The translations under genes and the position numbers were made by a program. Below are positions 11,501 through 23,960 of a stretch of DNA of 64,000 nucleotides, piece by piece. The notes below the pieces were generated by a model, which had not been told where the DNA came from, searched no databases, and worked only from the letters and a program-made list of their open reading frames with translations. Position 1 is the stretch's first letter; the number at the start of each line of letters is the position of its first letter. Origin of the DNA: Purshia tridentata (taxonomy: Eukaryota > Streptophyta > Magnoliopsida > Rosales > Rosaceae); the NCBI GenBank assembly GCA_003254885.1, contig QANT01000760.1, positions 49,925 to 113,924 of the forward strand. Reading direction: 5' to 3'.

Positions 11501-14500
11501 AAACCGTTAACGTCGCTACGTCCCCACTAAAGTCGTTTTCAAGACCTCTTTTTTTATTTTGAAAAAAAAAAAAAAAGACAAGAAAGATCATTGATGCCAG
11601 GTGGGTTGTGCTGATTAGTTGGTGACTTTGTGGGCGGTGATAATAGTGAATGTAAATAGTGGAGGAGGGTTAGTTTGGTCATTTGGGAAAATGGGTCGGA
11701 ATCTGACAGCGGTCCAACTCCAACATGCGTGTGATCTGTCTCCTACCAGAAGAAATTGTACTGCGGTGCGGGGTTGGGATTCACCCGCCAAAATGGATGT
11801 ATTTTTTTGGAGATTTTTATTAACTTTTATCACTAAAACTACAACACTCAATTACCAACAATCAAAATTTTCTTTTAATCTGGCAATATAACTATATAAC
11901 TTATATTTGCTCTAAAAAATTCATGAAAAATTAATCACTTTTTTATATGTATGTGTATCCTAATCATTGTGATAGAGAACATTTAATTTAATTCAATTTG
12001 GACTTCTTTATTTTCTTTAACCTAATATGTATCAAAATAGTATACTTGTAATTATGCAGTGCGCAATTTGGGATATGCACAATTTATTTTTTTATTTTCT
12101 TTCTAATAGGTATTATGTTATTTTTGGAAGCTTAAACTTCTTATGAATTTTTGGGCCAAAAAAAAAAAAAGAACTTCTTATTGTTGATGTTAAAATTCTC
12201 GTTAGGCCTAATTTTAACAAGCAACAATAAATCAATTACCTAAAAGCCTTTCTCTTAATTGTCGCACCTCCTTCCAAGTTTCTTCCCTTTATGTTGTTGA
12301 AATTCTCCTGAAGAGTGTACCTGCAATGACACTTCGATACTAAAATGAGCAAAAATTCAATATTCTTTTCAGTGTTTTCTCCGTATTAATCTCCCCCTCT
12401 TTGCATGGGGGTATGTCACTTTTTATAGTAAAACAATTTTTTTCCGTTATCTCCTACCTTCACGCCCTTTTTTCCCGTTATGCCCTTTTTAATGCATTTG
12501 ATCGTTGACGCCTTTATTTTGGTATGTGGGTGATTAAGTAAGGATAAATGGGTTGTTTGTTATGATTTAATAATGTTACCGTTTTCATTTTCGGACTTCA
12601 GTTTCTTTCGGCCTTTTGGGCTTCATTCTTTGTTCCGGCCTTTCTTTGGACAGGGCCTGCTCACTTCTCGGTCTTGGGCCCAGATAATTCCGTCGCGCAC
12701 ACTTATGAATTTATGAATGGCTTTTTAAACTCTTTTTTTTTTTTTTTTTCATAATCATAGTTTATAGATAGCATATTGCTAGTTAAATACTTATCCAACA
12801 TAATTTGAAAGATGGTCGGAAACTTTTTCAAACAATAATGTTCTTGTCAATCTAAAACATGAAAATTAAGGACTATTGATGATACACGCATGAAAGAGTA
12901 GATAAAATGAAGAAAAGTAGCACTTTCCCATCAACTAGGAGGTGATTAAAGGACTCTACCCCGGATGAAAACCTTTTGCCGAAAGGGAATGAAGGACACA
13001 CATTCAAATCAATAAATAAAAAAGTCCACATTTAAATGGCAATTGCATTTCATGAGTTGTATAATGTTAAGATCTGATTTAATTGTGTGCGTGTTTCGTT
13101 AATTTTAAAGCGGTTTAGTATGCAAGTATTTGAACAAGAATCTTAATTTAAAATCTCAATCATTTTTATCAATGAACTATTAGTTTAATAATATTTTTTT
13201 CACTTTTATCGAAAAATATCTCAATTCCGAATAAATTGAAAAAGAAAATTATTATAAAATATTATTGGAGCTTGATGAATATCGTCATGTTGCCATATTA
13301 TAGCTGGCAATATCATCTTTTATTTTGTTTGGGTTTTGGTAGCATAATAATGTGCACTGTGTACCCACCCATATCAGACGAAGAAATGCTGCGTCAACTT
13401 TGCATAATCGGTTCGATCGGTACAGTGGAAAGCAGGAAAAACAAACAAAAACTAGAAAAAGAAAAAGATTAAAAGATAAATATATTTATATTGCCAAGTG
13501 GCCTTATGATATCTTCTGTACATGATCACCAATTATTTGGCTATGGTTTAAAATATTTGGTTGATGGCAATTAATATACTTAACAAAACTAATTTAATTT
13601 AATAATTTGATACCTTTAGTTAGATAGCTAGGATTATCTTTAGTATATCTTCTGTGTTGTTTACTTATGTTTATAGGTAAAAACATTTTAGGTAAATAAT
13701 TGGAGTTAGCTCAAGTGATGAGGGAGCTAGGTTAAGGATTCAACTCACTTCAATATAACAAAAATAAATAAATTTTAGGATTTAAACATCTAAGTATGAA
13801 ACTTATGAGTTTAATTCATTCTTGTAATTTGGGGGTGATTTTATGCATATAAGATTTTGCTTAAAAAGACATTATATATATCTAAGAAAATTATGAAAGA
13901 GTGAATCATGAAAATATGAACATGTCAGATTCAATGATCATCAAATGAGTCGTATAATATACAAGAAAGATTTTACGATCATCATACCATCTTCTACTTA
14001 ACTTTTCACTAATAGGTATATTTTGTATGACATACAAACGTTTTACTATATACAAACTCAATATACAACACTATAGAATTTTTCCAAAAAGTAATATGTA
14101 GAAATTAAAACTATTAGTTAGTTGTTGCCATCATAGATACTAAACAAGTTAAGTAATTAAAAAAAGATGGATCAAATTGGTAAGTCTCCCTAACAGCAAG
14201 CATGTGTTGGTGCATATAGAATTAATTTCCAAAATGAAGAGATCGACACCCATTCATATATATGATGCATATATAATCCATATAATAAAAGGGCAGTGGA
14301 TCGATTAGTCTCACTTTTTCTTTTATAATTGTAATGCTTGAGGATGGGACTTTGATTTGTTTCAAATACCTTTTTGAATTTGTTTTGATTTCATGAGCTA
14401 ATGGCATCTGCTTCCCCAACTCCGATCACTTACGAAAATCTAAAGTGATTTTCTAGTGCTTATACCGAACGCATTTCCAGCATAAGATAACTTTAACAAA

Positions 14501-16680
14501 ATGATTTACTATAAAGGCATTTTGTTTGGACTTCCCCACCTTTCTTTTTCACTTTATATTTTCCTTTCTTCTTTTCATCTTCATCAATAATATCGAAAAA
14601 TCTCTCCAATTTTTAAAATTGATTGGGGAACATTAAGTTCAAAGGGCTCTAATTAATACCATGATAAAATTGGTTGGGTATTAATTAATTATCTTAAAAG
14701 TTTAAGTTATTAAGATATGGCAACATTAATCTTATACACCTAACATTAATTGTTTTGGTGCATGTTTTCTAGTATATCTCCTTCTATAAAAATGGTTTTC
14801 TTTGATGACAAGAAAACTTTTAAGACACATATATTCCAGAATACGTATGTACAAAAAAAGATGAGAATCTGAAATTCATTGTTGAGGTCAAAGCATTAAT
14901 TAGGATCGAATTGTGACTTCCATATATATATAAACAAGTATCTTTGTGGCCAAAAAAAAAAAAACAAGTATCTTTCTTCATTCCTATGTATGATATATTT
15001 GCAAAATATCATTGGTACAAAGTACACGCAAAGTGCAGCCAATCGAATAATATTTGGCCTAACTAATAAGTGGGTAGTGGATTAGTCCTAAGTTGATGAG
15101 ATTCTAAGTCCCATGTTATGTGAACTACTGAATTCACAACAACAACCAGTAAAAATTCATCAAAAGTAGAAAAAGCATTCAGAGAAGACTTCTCTACAAT
15201 ATCACCATTAATTGGCTTACAGATATATATTCTCCATTACCAATTTAGCATGCTGCATGATAGTCATTAAATGATGGAAGAAAACATTGCAATTAATTGA
15301 TATATATAATTTTTTTTTGGTCTGAGCAATTAATTGATAATGAATTGCTGTGATATATTCCAACTTTCCCACCAGGAATAAAAAATAAAAAAAGCAACCC
15401 TCTTTTTGAATTTCTCTTTTGCTGGCTTGTCATGGCATACTTGAACACGCAGATAGCCTTTTACGTCATTCACTTAATCAATCAGGAGTGGTTCACTGTC
15501 CACAGCCTGCAATTATTTATCCCTTCATCACACTTTGGAGAGCAGGATCTTTATCTATTTTTGGGTTGGAAGAAGGAAGAAAAACCCATGTATCTTTTCG
15601 CCATTGGATCACTTAATATGGTTAAGATATCAAGCAATGAGATGACTTTCAATGACTAAGATGAGATGTCTCATACCAAATGGGTACCAAAAATTGGATA
15701 AGAAATCTACTCACCACACTTTGATCCCCACTCTCAGCCCTATTTTTCAGCTTTATTTATTTTGAAGTATTTTGTTGGCGTTACAACTTACAAGCATCAA
15801 TGCATGTTATGGGTGAGAATGAGATCAATTTATGATGATATTTTCTTAGATAAAATTAATCTCACGACTTTATTGGGATTGTCTAAATTATATAAATTTG
15901 AGCGGTTAAGTTGGAGATAATATTAGTGTTAATACAAAATAAATAGTGGTTTTAGACAAAGTAGTTGGATTAGAGATATAAATGTAATTCCACGTTGAAT
16001 AATTAAGAAGTTACATATTGACATGATATATAAAGAAGAAAACCACACACTTGATGTTAAGGCTTTTGATAAATTCACACACCCGGTTAGTTTTTGAAAT
16101 AATTAAATGAAAGAAATATCAACACATGTGATGTGTGTAAACTCATAAAAATATATAATCACATACTTATTTATTTATAGTCTCATGTAATAGGTTATGA
16201 AAATCTAAATTAATCTTATCAAAACCCAATAAGAATGAGTGGCATCAGCTGGTACCTGACAACTATTTAGGAACATAAAGGGTTATGGTAAGCAAGGTGA
16301 TCTTCAACACGTATGTCACGTACTAACCAACCATGTTTGGTTGATTGACCCTTTGTTCGATCTGTCCATGTAAGGACCCAACTATATTAAACAACCATTA
16401 GACTCCAAAGCTTAGCCTGATAAGAAATAAATCAATAATGCATGTTAAGCAAGAGCAAATGACCTCATAGGCACAAAAGGGACAAATCAAGAAAAGTAGT
16501 TTCTTTTTAAGTTGGGGACAATCTCTCACCGAGTTATCACCTCAAAAAGAAACCCATTCTATTTCTATTTATATATTTCCCATAGGTGAGGACAGACAGA
16601 GGAGTGCCCTTTATTATCACTTGTTTGTTTTAACTTTTATTGTGATTCAACCTAATAAAAAACAAAAAGCCAGCAAAATT
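11501..16680. other. Long gene-poor intergenic region
   Basis: About 5.2 kb of AT-rich sequence without a recognisable gene. The ORFs at 11619-11891, 13236-13472, 15419-15616 and 15432-15659 are short, overlap in different frames and show no domain. The stretch at about 12290-12720 has retroelement-like composition (CT-rich, pyrimidine runs, GGGCC-rich end), but no target duplication could be paired. A SINE-like fragment lies near 13700. Poly-A/T tracts occur at 11563-11578, 12158-12170, 12727-12750 and 14952-14964. Confidence 0.5.
13701..13800 (+). mobile_element. Possible tRNA-derived SINE fragment
   Basis: TAGCTCAAGTG at 13707 fits the polymerase III A-box consensus TRGYNNANNNG. GGATTCAACTC about 30 bp downstream resembles a degenerate B box. 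An A/T-rich tail follows. The spacing matches tRNA-derived SINEs, but no target duplication was found. Confidence 0.35.
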
Positions 16681-17583
16681 TGAGTGGTGAAAAGGACAAG
16701 ACAACATTGCTTTTCATATTACTTCAGCTTTGGTTGGATTTGGGCTGAGCCCATTCACATGAATATGAAAACCCAATTCATTAGTGGGCTTGATTTGGGT
16801 CATGGATTGAAATTCTCAAGAAAACCCAAACGAAGCCCATCTTTTCATCATGGGCCTTGTATGTATTAAGTCCACTCAGCAGTACTGCAATGTGGTTTGG
16901 TATTAACTGAAACAACGGTCATGTGTGCCTTTGAACAGAGCTGAAAGCACTAAAATTCACACTCAACAATAAGAGAGAATAAACTAAAAATCTACACAGA
17001 GAGAGAGAGAGAGAGATGGGATGGAATTGGGTCTCTATTCCACAAAAGTAGCATGAAAATCTGGTTTGGCTGTTGAGATGAGAACTCGCTCTCTATCTCT
17101 CTCTCACTGAAAATAGGATCCTCTTCAACAAATCAGCTTCAGCCAGATCATTTCTGGCGGCTCAGATTTCGCTCTATCCTCTTCATGACTACTCATCACT
17201 CTTTACCCACCATTCCATGCTTCACAATACAAAATATGCGACTCTTTCTTACTAGCTTTCAACATGGTTTGATTACAATTTCTGATACACATAAAATATA
17301 CCATTTCTCTCTTGTGGGTTGAGCTACAAACAATTGACTGACTAATATTTGATGATCATGCTGCTTCTTGGTACATTTTCTTGCCCTTATAGCTTTCAGT
17401 GTAAACACATTCTTGGGATCAATCTTTTTCCTAAAAAATTTAGGGGACATTTGGTATTCTATTCAAAAACTGTTTTCAAAAGATTTCTTCATTATTTCAT
17501 CTATTAAAACAGTTTCAAAAAGGGTACCAAACAGACTCTTAATTTCCAACAAGTTCACACCAAATTTAGTGTTGTTTGGGGGT
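16681..17583 (+). promoter_or_regulatory. Upstream region of the ABI5/AREB-type bZIP gene
   Basis: Non-coding upstream sequence with an AG repeat at about 16998-17017 and CT-rich stretches near 17090-17105, typical of plant 5' leaders. The frame of the bZIP gene stays open upstream to about 17368, but that stretch is hydrophobic and unlike the family N-terminus. Further upstream, CACGT cores occur near 16309 and 16317. Confidence 0.35.
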
Positions 17584-19420
17584 ATGGATGAGAGAACTTT
17601 GGTGTCTGGAAATGGAGGTGATCATCAGGGAACACAGTCACAGTTTCCTCCTCTGGCTAGACAAGGATCTTACAATCTCACTTTGGATGAGGTCCAGAGC
17701 CAGTTGGGCAACATAAGCAAGCCCTTGAATACAATTCAATTGGATGAGTTTCTCAAAAATGTGATTTCAGTTGAAGAAGGGCAGCTACTGCAAAACCCTT
17801 CTTCTTCCTCCTCATTGCCCACTTCATTTTTTCTTGGGAATTTCAATCTGAATGGAAGTACCACACTGAGTAAGAAGACTGTTGATGAGGTGTGGAAGGA
17901 GATTGTCCATCATGAACATGTCAATTCGGGGGCAACCAGCGAGTCGTTGCAGCAACGATTGATTGGAGAAACAACAACAACAACAACAACAACACCTCAT
18001 GAGCATTTTCTAGTTCGTGCTGGTTTGATAAATGCTCATCCACTCATGACACTTGATCAGCAGGCTGCAGAAAATTGGTTGCAGTTTCAAGCGGCTGCTG
18101 TGCAGCAGCAGATGACAATGCTGGACTCAAATTTGAAGGTTTGTGAGTCATCAGTGTATGAGAGCTCTGTTGTGAATCTGGAGTACTCTGCAGAGAGTAG
18201 TCATCAAGTGGGAATGTCAATGCTAATTCCAGCAATATCTGCAGCATCATCTTCGGAGTCTCAGGCAGCTGCTGCTGAGAGGAAACGCAGTTACTCCGAT
18301 GAAATGAAGGAGAAGACTATCGAGAGGAGGCAGAAGAGGATGATCAAGAATCGTGAGTCGGCTGCCAGGTCAAGGGCAAGGAAGCAGGTCATATTGCAAA
18401 GCATAAACAAGATTTGTGATGTAGTTAGAGACTTAGAGTTATCAATTATCTATATATATAACTATATGAACTTGCAACTTATGAGTGTCCCTTTGTTTGA
18501 TGGTTTTAGGCTTATACCAATCAGTTGGAGGCTGAAGTAAAGAAGTTGCAGAATATAAATAACTGGCTCAAAAAGCAAAAGGTACCACAACCACACATTT
18601 TAAACCAAACCAAATTTTATTTATTTATCTATTCTTTTTAGTTAGCTTGATATACATTGTTAACTTATTCCTGAAAAACATAAGCTTTTGGGGTCTAATA
18701 GTTACCCAAAATGGTATCAGAACTCTAATTCTAGGACCCTACTTATCTATTATCATGTTAGCATGCCGAGTGGAGCTGCACCTAAATTGTCTTCGTCTGT
18801 ATATATCCAGGGGCGGCCCAATCCTAAATGAAGCCTAAGGCAAATGTTATATCTACCTTTACACGTGTAGTAAAACTACATGTGAGGGGGAGTGTTAGCC
18901 TAATATACATGGTTGACTCATTTTTAAAAAGTTCAATCCAATGAATGTTGAACATTGATCATGATGTTTCTAGTTGTACTACCACATCTGAACATGTAAA
19001 AGGTTTTCAATCTTCTCCATCTTATCATCACCTGGAAGGTACATTATCAGGGTCATCGATCAGCTAACTGTTTGCCTCAATCAGCTTGATCAGGCTCATC
19101 AATCAGCTTCAATCAGTTAACTGTTTGCTTGCATTGTGTCATTCTGACATGTACATTATTAGCCTCTTCATTCTTCCCACATCAAGAACAATTATCAGTT
19201 TTTGGTCATTATCTCAATGTGAATAAAAAGTTTACATAGCACAAAACAGTTTATATATAGCTCAAAACAAAAAAAAAAAGCAAGAAATAATAGAATAGAG
19301 TTTGGCATTACTGCTTGCTGATCAAGTTTCTTGTTGCAGGAGGTGGAGACAATCTTATCTGCAAATCCTAGTTCCATGCCTAAATACCAACTTAGGCGCA
19401 CCAGTTCAACTTCCTTCTAG
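17584..19420 (+). CDS. Group-A bZIP transcription factor (ABI5/DPBF/AREB type)
   Basis: ABA-related bZIP; this group binds ABRE (ACGTG) elements and is controlled by SnRK2 phosphorylation at conserved motifs. Exons 17584-18387, 18510-18581 and 19340-19420 give 318 residues with matching phases. C1 motif: LARQGSYNLTLDEVQSQLG, then PLNTIQLDEFLKNV (about 28-62). C2 motif: KTVDEVWKEIVHHE. The basic region RRQKRMIKNRESAARSRARK is at about 248-267. Exon 2 gives the zipper (AYTNQLEAEVKKLQ), with leucines at three heptad positions. The C-terminus LRRTSSTSF is the group's C4 motif. The C3 motif is diverged: HEHFLVRAGLINAHP is present but the usual TLEDFL core is not. A coding ACA repeat (17971-17993) makes a Thr run. 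The start ATG was chosen because the motif order begins just after it. Intron 1 is only 122 nt with an unusual GTCATA donor. Confidence 0.9.
17971..17993 (+). repeat. Coding ACA trinucleotide repeat (poly-Thr)
   Basis: Seven to eight ACA units inside exon 1 of the group-A bZIP, encoding a run of threonines between the C2 and C3 motif regions. Confidence 0.9.
18690..18900. mobile_element. Degenerate transposon fragments in bZIP intron 2
   Basis: The 758-nt intron contains CAGGGGCGG at about 18808, resembling hAT-type terminal sequence. Further on is ACACGTGTAG followed by GTGAGGGGGAGTGTTAG, a stretch I associate with common plant repeat remnants. No second terminus or target duplication was found, so these are relics at best. 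Confidence 0.3.
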
Positions 19421-21672
19421 CATCTGTTTATATATATATATACACACATCATGCTCTTTCTTCATTATGATTCAGCTTCCCCTGTTCTTTTGCTTATGAA
19501 TCCAGCAATTTTGCTTTTCAATTTGTGAGAATTTGATATTTTTCCATAACAAGGAACACTTTCTTTGTTTTCTTTTTTCTATTTTTTATGTTGAAAGTAA
19601 TATGGTGGATTACACAATGGTGTGTAGGTATACTCAAGTTGAACAAATCTGTGTAGAAACAAATCTTATTATAAACAAAAGAGAGTGAATAAATAAATAA
19701 ATAAATTCAGCATTCAAACTCAAATGTATCATTTCCTAGCATGAGCTACAGTGTTTTTAGGGCAAGGTAGTACCCACCACCCACTACCATATGAAAATGG
19801 GCCATTTCCCTAAGCATGGCCTGTTCTATTGGGTTCTCACTTCTCACTTGGGCTTGGCTTAGCCCAATTTCTGAACCTTGTTTATTAAGTTCTTGACTCC
19901 ATGTCTCAAAAAGGCTTATTAGCATCAATGCTACCGTAAAATACATACACTTTTCCCCTTAAACTTTATTTAAAGAAAAAAACATCCTTCAAAAAGAAGA
20001 AAAACTAGTCAATGTATGAAACATGAACTTTTTTTCATTATGGGATAAATTTACTAAATAAATACGAAATATGAGAGATTGTTCGAATGCTCAATACTTT
20101 CTCAAATTCTAAATAAAAACGAAATGTGAGAGAGCATTCCAACCCTTCATACGCTCTCACATTTTGCAACTATTCCACACTAGAGAAGTTCACTGTGGAA
20201 TTTGACTAGAGTAGCCATACAAGAAAATTGGGCCAAGCTAAAGGCTAATCCAAGCAAACCCCCTTAAGCTATTTTTTTTGAGTAAATTCTAAAAGGCAGC
20301 ATATATCTGAGTATTGCTTTTATATGGTTGGATACTTGGATCTAATACAATGAATTAATGATTATTAATTGAACATAATTATACATTTTTTTCAATGATT
20401 GCTCAAAATTAATCATCATTTGAGCAACACCAGGCATATGCCTACAGGTGGTTGAAGATTGAATAAGGAATCCATGCACAGTCAAAATGTGTTTGGAACA
20501 AATACCTGTGGAATTTGAACACTTTCCAAGTGCAGAGTGCAAATGCTGAGAGATTGTGATATTCTTCTTGTTCACTTCTTTTGCTTTTTCAGGTGCAAAG
20601 TGGGTTTGAGTATTGAAGAATAAGCAATATCTTATAAGGGAAAAAGAACTTCCTAAAACGACAACGTACAATAATTTTTCGCTTTCTGGTAGTGAATCAA
20701 ATGACAACAATAAATTGCAGGAGGATAATTCACAAGTTTTATGCTGTACACAAAATTAGCTGATTGGCCCCTCCAACTAATATAACGATTAACGACAACT
20801 GTGTCATAAATAATTCATAAATAAAATGTACTGCCCCAGGATCACTGTGATTAACTTAACTAACAGTCTAGGTTAAATTACAAAGTTTGTCATTAAGCTA
20901 GGAGCCTAGGAGCCATGTCGGCATGAAGAATGGAAAGGTTAACGAATAAGTCAACATGGAGTTTTAAGAAATAAAGTGACATATAAAATATTAAAAAAAG
21001 AAAAGAAAAAGACAAAAAGGACTTGGTAGTAATTTGAGTCCTGAGTCCTCCTGACCAGTGACCGCTCTCGGGCAGCCGCAGCATGGTACCGTATCACTGA
21101 CCATGCTGCCCCATTCGGCACTGGCCCTACTATATTCATTTCCAACTTTACTGGCAATCCCCTCCATCTCTCTCTCACACAAAGGTTCTTTCTTTGCGTG
21201 ATCAAAATCCAACGGTCCAGAATGAAAGTGATTCCAACGCAAGCTTAACGACGCTTTAGAACACACAAACACATACACACTCAGTACAGCTCACAAGAGA
21301 AGAGAAGAGAAGCTTCACAAATTCAGATCTCCAAAGCAAAAGCCTCGCTACCTCTCTACGCTCTCTCTGCTCGCTCAGCTCCTACCTTCAGCTTTCAGGT
21401 ACTCACTTTTGTTTAAGTGATTTCAACTTTATCCTTCATTTCTTTTCTTCCTGGTTTTCTGGGAAAATAAATCTCCAACTGCTAGCAAGACTTTTTTAAC
21501 TTGTTCATTTTTATTTTTTTTCTAAATTTGTATGTATGTACTATTTTATTTACTGCGAGATCTAACGGTGGGGCCAACCAGGGGAACAGATCTGACGGTC
21601 CTGTAGGATTGTTTGTTGTCTTGTCTACTTGACAGGGTTGGTTGCGTTGCGTACGGTCGCTAGTCCGTACAA
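19421..21672. other. Intergenic between bZIP and acidic-protein genes
   Basis: Covers the 3' UTR of the bZIP gene, then unannotated AT-rich sequence. Two imperfect copies of a motif containing ACGAAATRTGAGAG lie at about 20061 and 20118. A probable untranslated first exon of the acidic-protein gene spans about 21290-21398, ending at a CAG/GTACTC donor, with an acceptor near 21637. ORFs at 20342-20710 and 20891-21278 (-) have no recognisable similarity. Confidence 0.45.
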
Positions 21673-23212
21673 ATGGACACCAAAAGGAGTGGTTGTGGCG
21701 CTGTTCAACTTGAGGTTACGGTTGGCCGCGGCTCGTTGCTAACGTGCGCTTGGGATGCTCTTGCTACTCTGCTCACCACAGCAGCTCTGCTCTCTTTGGC
21801 TCAAGTGAGTTTAGCAGTAGTTTGTTTGTTTGTTCTCTCTTTTTATTTTTTTTTTGGAATTTTGAAAATCAGATTTTTTTTGGTTACAAAATATAATTGC
21901 CTAAGCTCCAAGAAAATGATGGCTTTAAAAAAAAAATTTCTATGTTTTCTTTTTGCTTGGTGAAATTTTATCAGTGATCCGGGATTTTAATTATTATTTA
22001 TTATTGCAAGAACAAATAATAATAGAATATTCGATGTCGTTTTGTTTGTTAGGGCAGTTAACGACTCAACGGTTTTCACTGTCGTTTTGTTTGTCCTCGA
22101 AGTTACAACCTTTATTAACTTGTATGGGTATTTTAATACAATTTATAAAATAAAAAATGAAATTAAGCGGGTGACCTACTCCCTTTTTAGAGCCACATGT
22201 GTTTCTGTGACAGATGATAATAAAACCATAAAAACACTGGATTTCTGAAAAACGAATATGCTCTAGATATAGGGTTATCAGAAAACTAACAATTTTCTAG
22301 CGAAAAAAAAAAACTAATAATTATTTTAAATTTTTAAAATTAATCTTTTAAGACTGTGAAGATCATGTACCAACTAGCTATTGGTATAGTGATACACTGA
22401 TATTTCTATCTACAATGATATGATGTAGGGGTCCAAGTTTGAATCATTTCTCTACATTTTTGTTTTTTAAAGAAAATAAAAAAATTGTTAAGATCATGTC
22501 ATAGTCTATACAAATTGAGATGTGTTTTGAGATAAAAGTTCATATTGGTTTTTTAAAATAAAAATATGTTTTTTTTTTTTAACTTTTAGAAAAGAAAAAA
22601 GTTCGAACTATTTTAAAAGAAATTCTAAACTTTTGAAAACCTCAACATCCATTGCACGCAAGGTCATGCACTGCTAATGTTGTCATTTCCACAACTCACC
22701 TTCAAGGCTTCATCCTATGGTTTCAGGATCCTTTTGTGCTCTCAACAACTTGTGGGCAGAAAAGTGAAGGAGACGATGAGAGTGAGCATTCCAACTCCAA
22801 AGCAGTTGATGTTGGGGAAGATGGAGATGAAGAGAAGAAAAATGATGATGACCACAAAGATGGTGGCTATGGAGAAACCGAAGAGGACCTATCTTCTGAA
22901 GATGGAGGCAGTGGGAATAATCCTAATGGCAAAAGCAACAATTCCAAAGGTGGGTCTGGAGGAGATGAGGTTGGGGCAGGGGAAGACAATGGAGAAGAGA
23001 AAGAGGAGGGAGATGGCAACAATCGTGACAATGATGACAACGATGACGGTGATGATGATGATGAAGAGCAAGACGATGACGAAGACGACGATGAAAGTGA
23101 GGACAAGCATGAGGAAGAAGTTGTAGAAGAGGACGAACCTGAGGATGAAGAAGAGGACGAACCCGAGGATGAAGAAGAGAGCCTTCAGCCCCCGAAGAAG
23201 AGGAAGAAGTGA
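21673..23212 (+). CDS. Acidic low-complexity (probably nuclear) protein
   Basis: Two coding exons, 21673-21804 and 22727-23212, join in phase 0 to give 205 residues. Exon 1 has a short ordered region (LEVTVGRGS, then AWDALATLLTTAALLSLAQ). Exon 2 continues DPFVLSTTCGQ and then becomes almost purely Asp, Glu, Gly, Asn and Ser with long acidic runs. It ends in PPKKRKK, a classical basic nuclear-localisation type signal. The shape recalls prothymosin-like or histone-binding acidic tails, but no catalytic domain is present and I do not assign a function. Plant databases often give such proteins misleading names based on acidic runs. Acceptor TTTCAG at 22721-22726 and donor CAA/GTGAGT at 21804 support the model. 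The two other frames across exon 2 are also open because of the GAN-codon repeats and should be ignored. Confidence 0.6.
22374..22470 (+). mobile_element. Possible SINE fragment in the acidic-protein intron
   Basis: TAGCTATTGGTATAGTGATA followed about 50 bp later by AAGTTTGAATC resembles A and B boxes of a tRNA-derived SINE, then a T-rich tail. The A box is imperfect and no target duplication was found. Confidence 0.3.
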
Positions 23213-23917
23213 AAGAAGCCTTTTTTCCTCATCATGCCAACAATGCGATGACGCTGTTTTAACTTAGTACTCTATTAAGGAGAAGGCTTATGTGCCAGAA
23301 CACTTTAGGCTAATTTTGTTGTATTTCGTAGACATTTTATGGTCCAATTAAATAACAAAAGAAAAATGCAACAAAACAATCTCATCCGAAATTTCAAATG
23401 TGAAAGTCATGAAAATGTGAAGAGACAACAAGAATAGATCACCAATGGTTGAAGTTATTGGCAAGTGAAAATGTAGTAAAAAGAAATTAAATAAAAGAAG
23501 TTAGGTAAAGAATAAGATATACAATAATTGAGTTCAAGTAAAGAAAAACAATATTAGTCAATTAAATACAACAAAAAAAAAATTCATATTACCCATAAGT
23601 CATAACCATAAAGATCAAGTATTCAAATGTTGTTACGAGGTTGGAGTTGAGTGACATTTGATTTAATTGTAATATTCATGAGAAGACTAAAATAGAGGAG
23701 AACAAATATATATTTACAAGTGCCGCACATGGTCAACACATTGGTATTCTAGGGTTTCGGCCCTTCTTAGATTTACAAGTGCCCCTCTTAGACCCTCCTA
23801 TGTTCTGCTCCGAGTTGCAGAGTCCTGCATGGTCCATGCGGTCTTACTTTTTGAATAAGCGCCTGCTTCAACATACCTGTCCAATACAAAGCAAAAGAGA
23901 AAAACATTTTCAAGGGA

Positions 23918-23960
<43 letters not shown>

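Noticed and set aside
12290-12795. Possible third solo LTR (TGTTGAAATT ... CCAACA)
   Set aside because: The inverted ends can be matched only loosely and no target duplication flanks them.
17368-17583. Upstream extension of the group-A bZIP
   Set aside because: The added stretch is hydrophobic, begins without a good ATG and does not resemble bZIP N-termini; it is probably 5' UTR that happens to be open.
22677-23126. Met/Lys/Thr-rich 149-codon frame and Ser-rich antisense frames over the acidic gene
   Set aside because: GAN-codon repeats keep all frames open; only the acidic frame splices in phase and ends in a nuclear signal.
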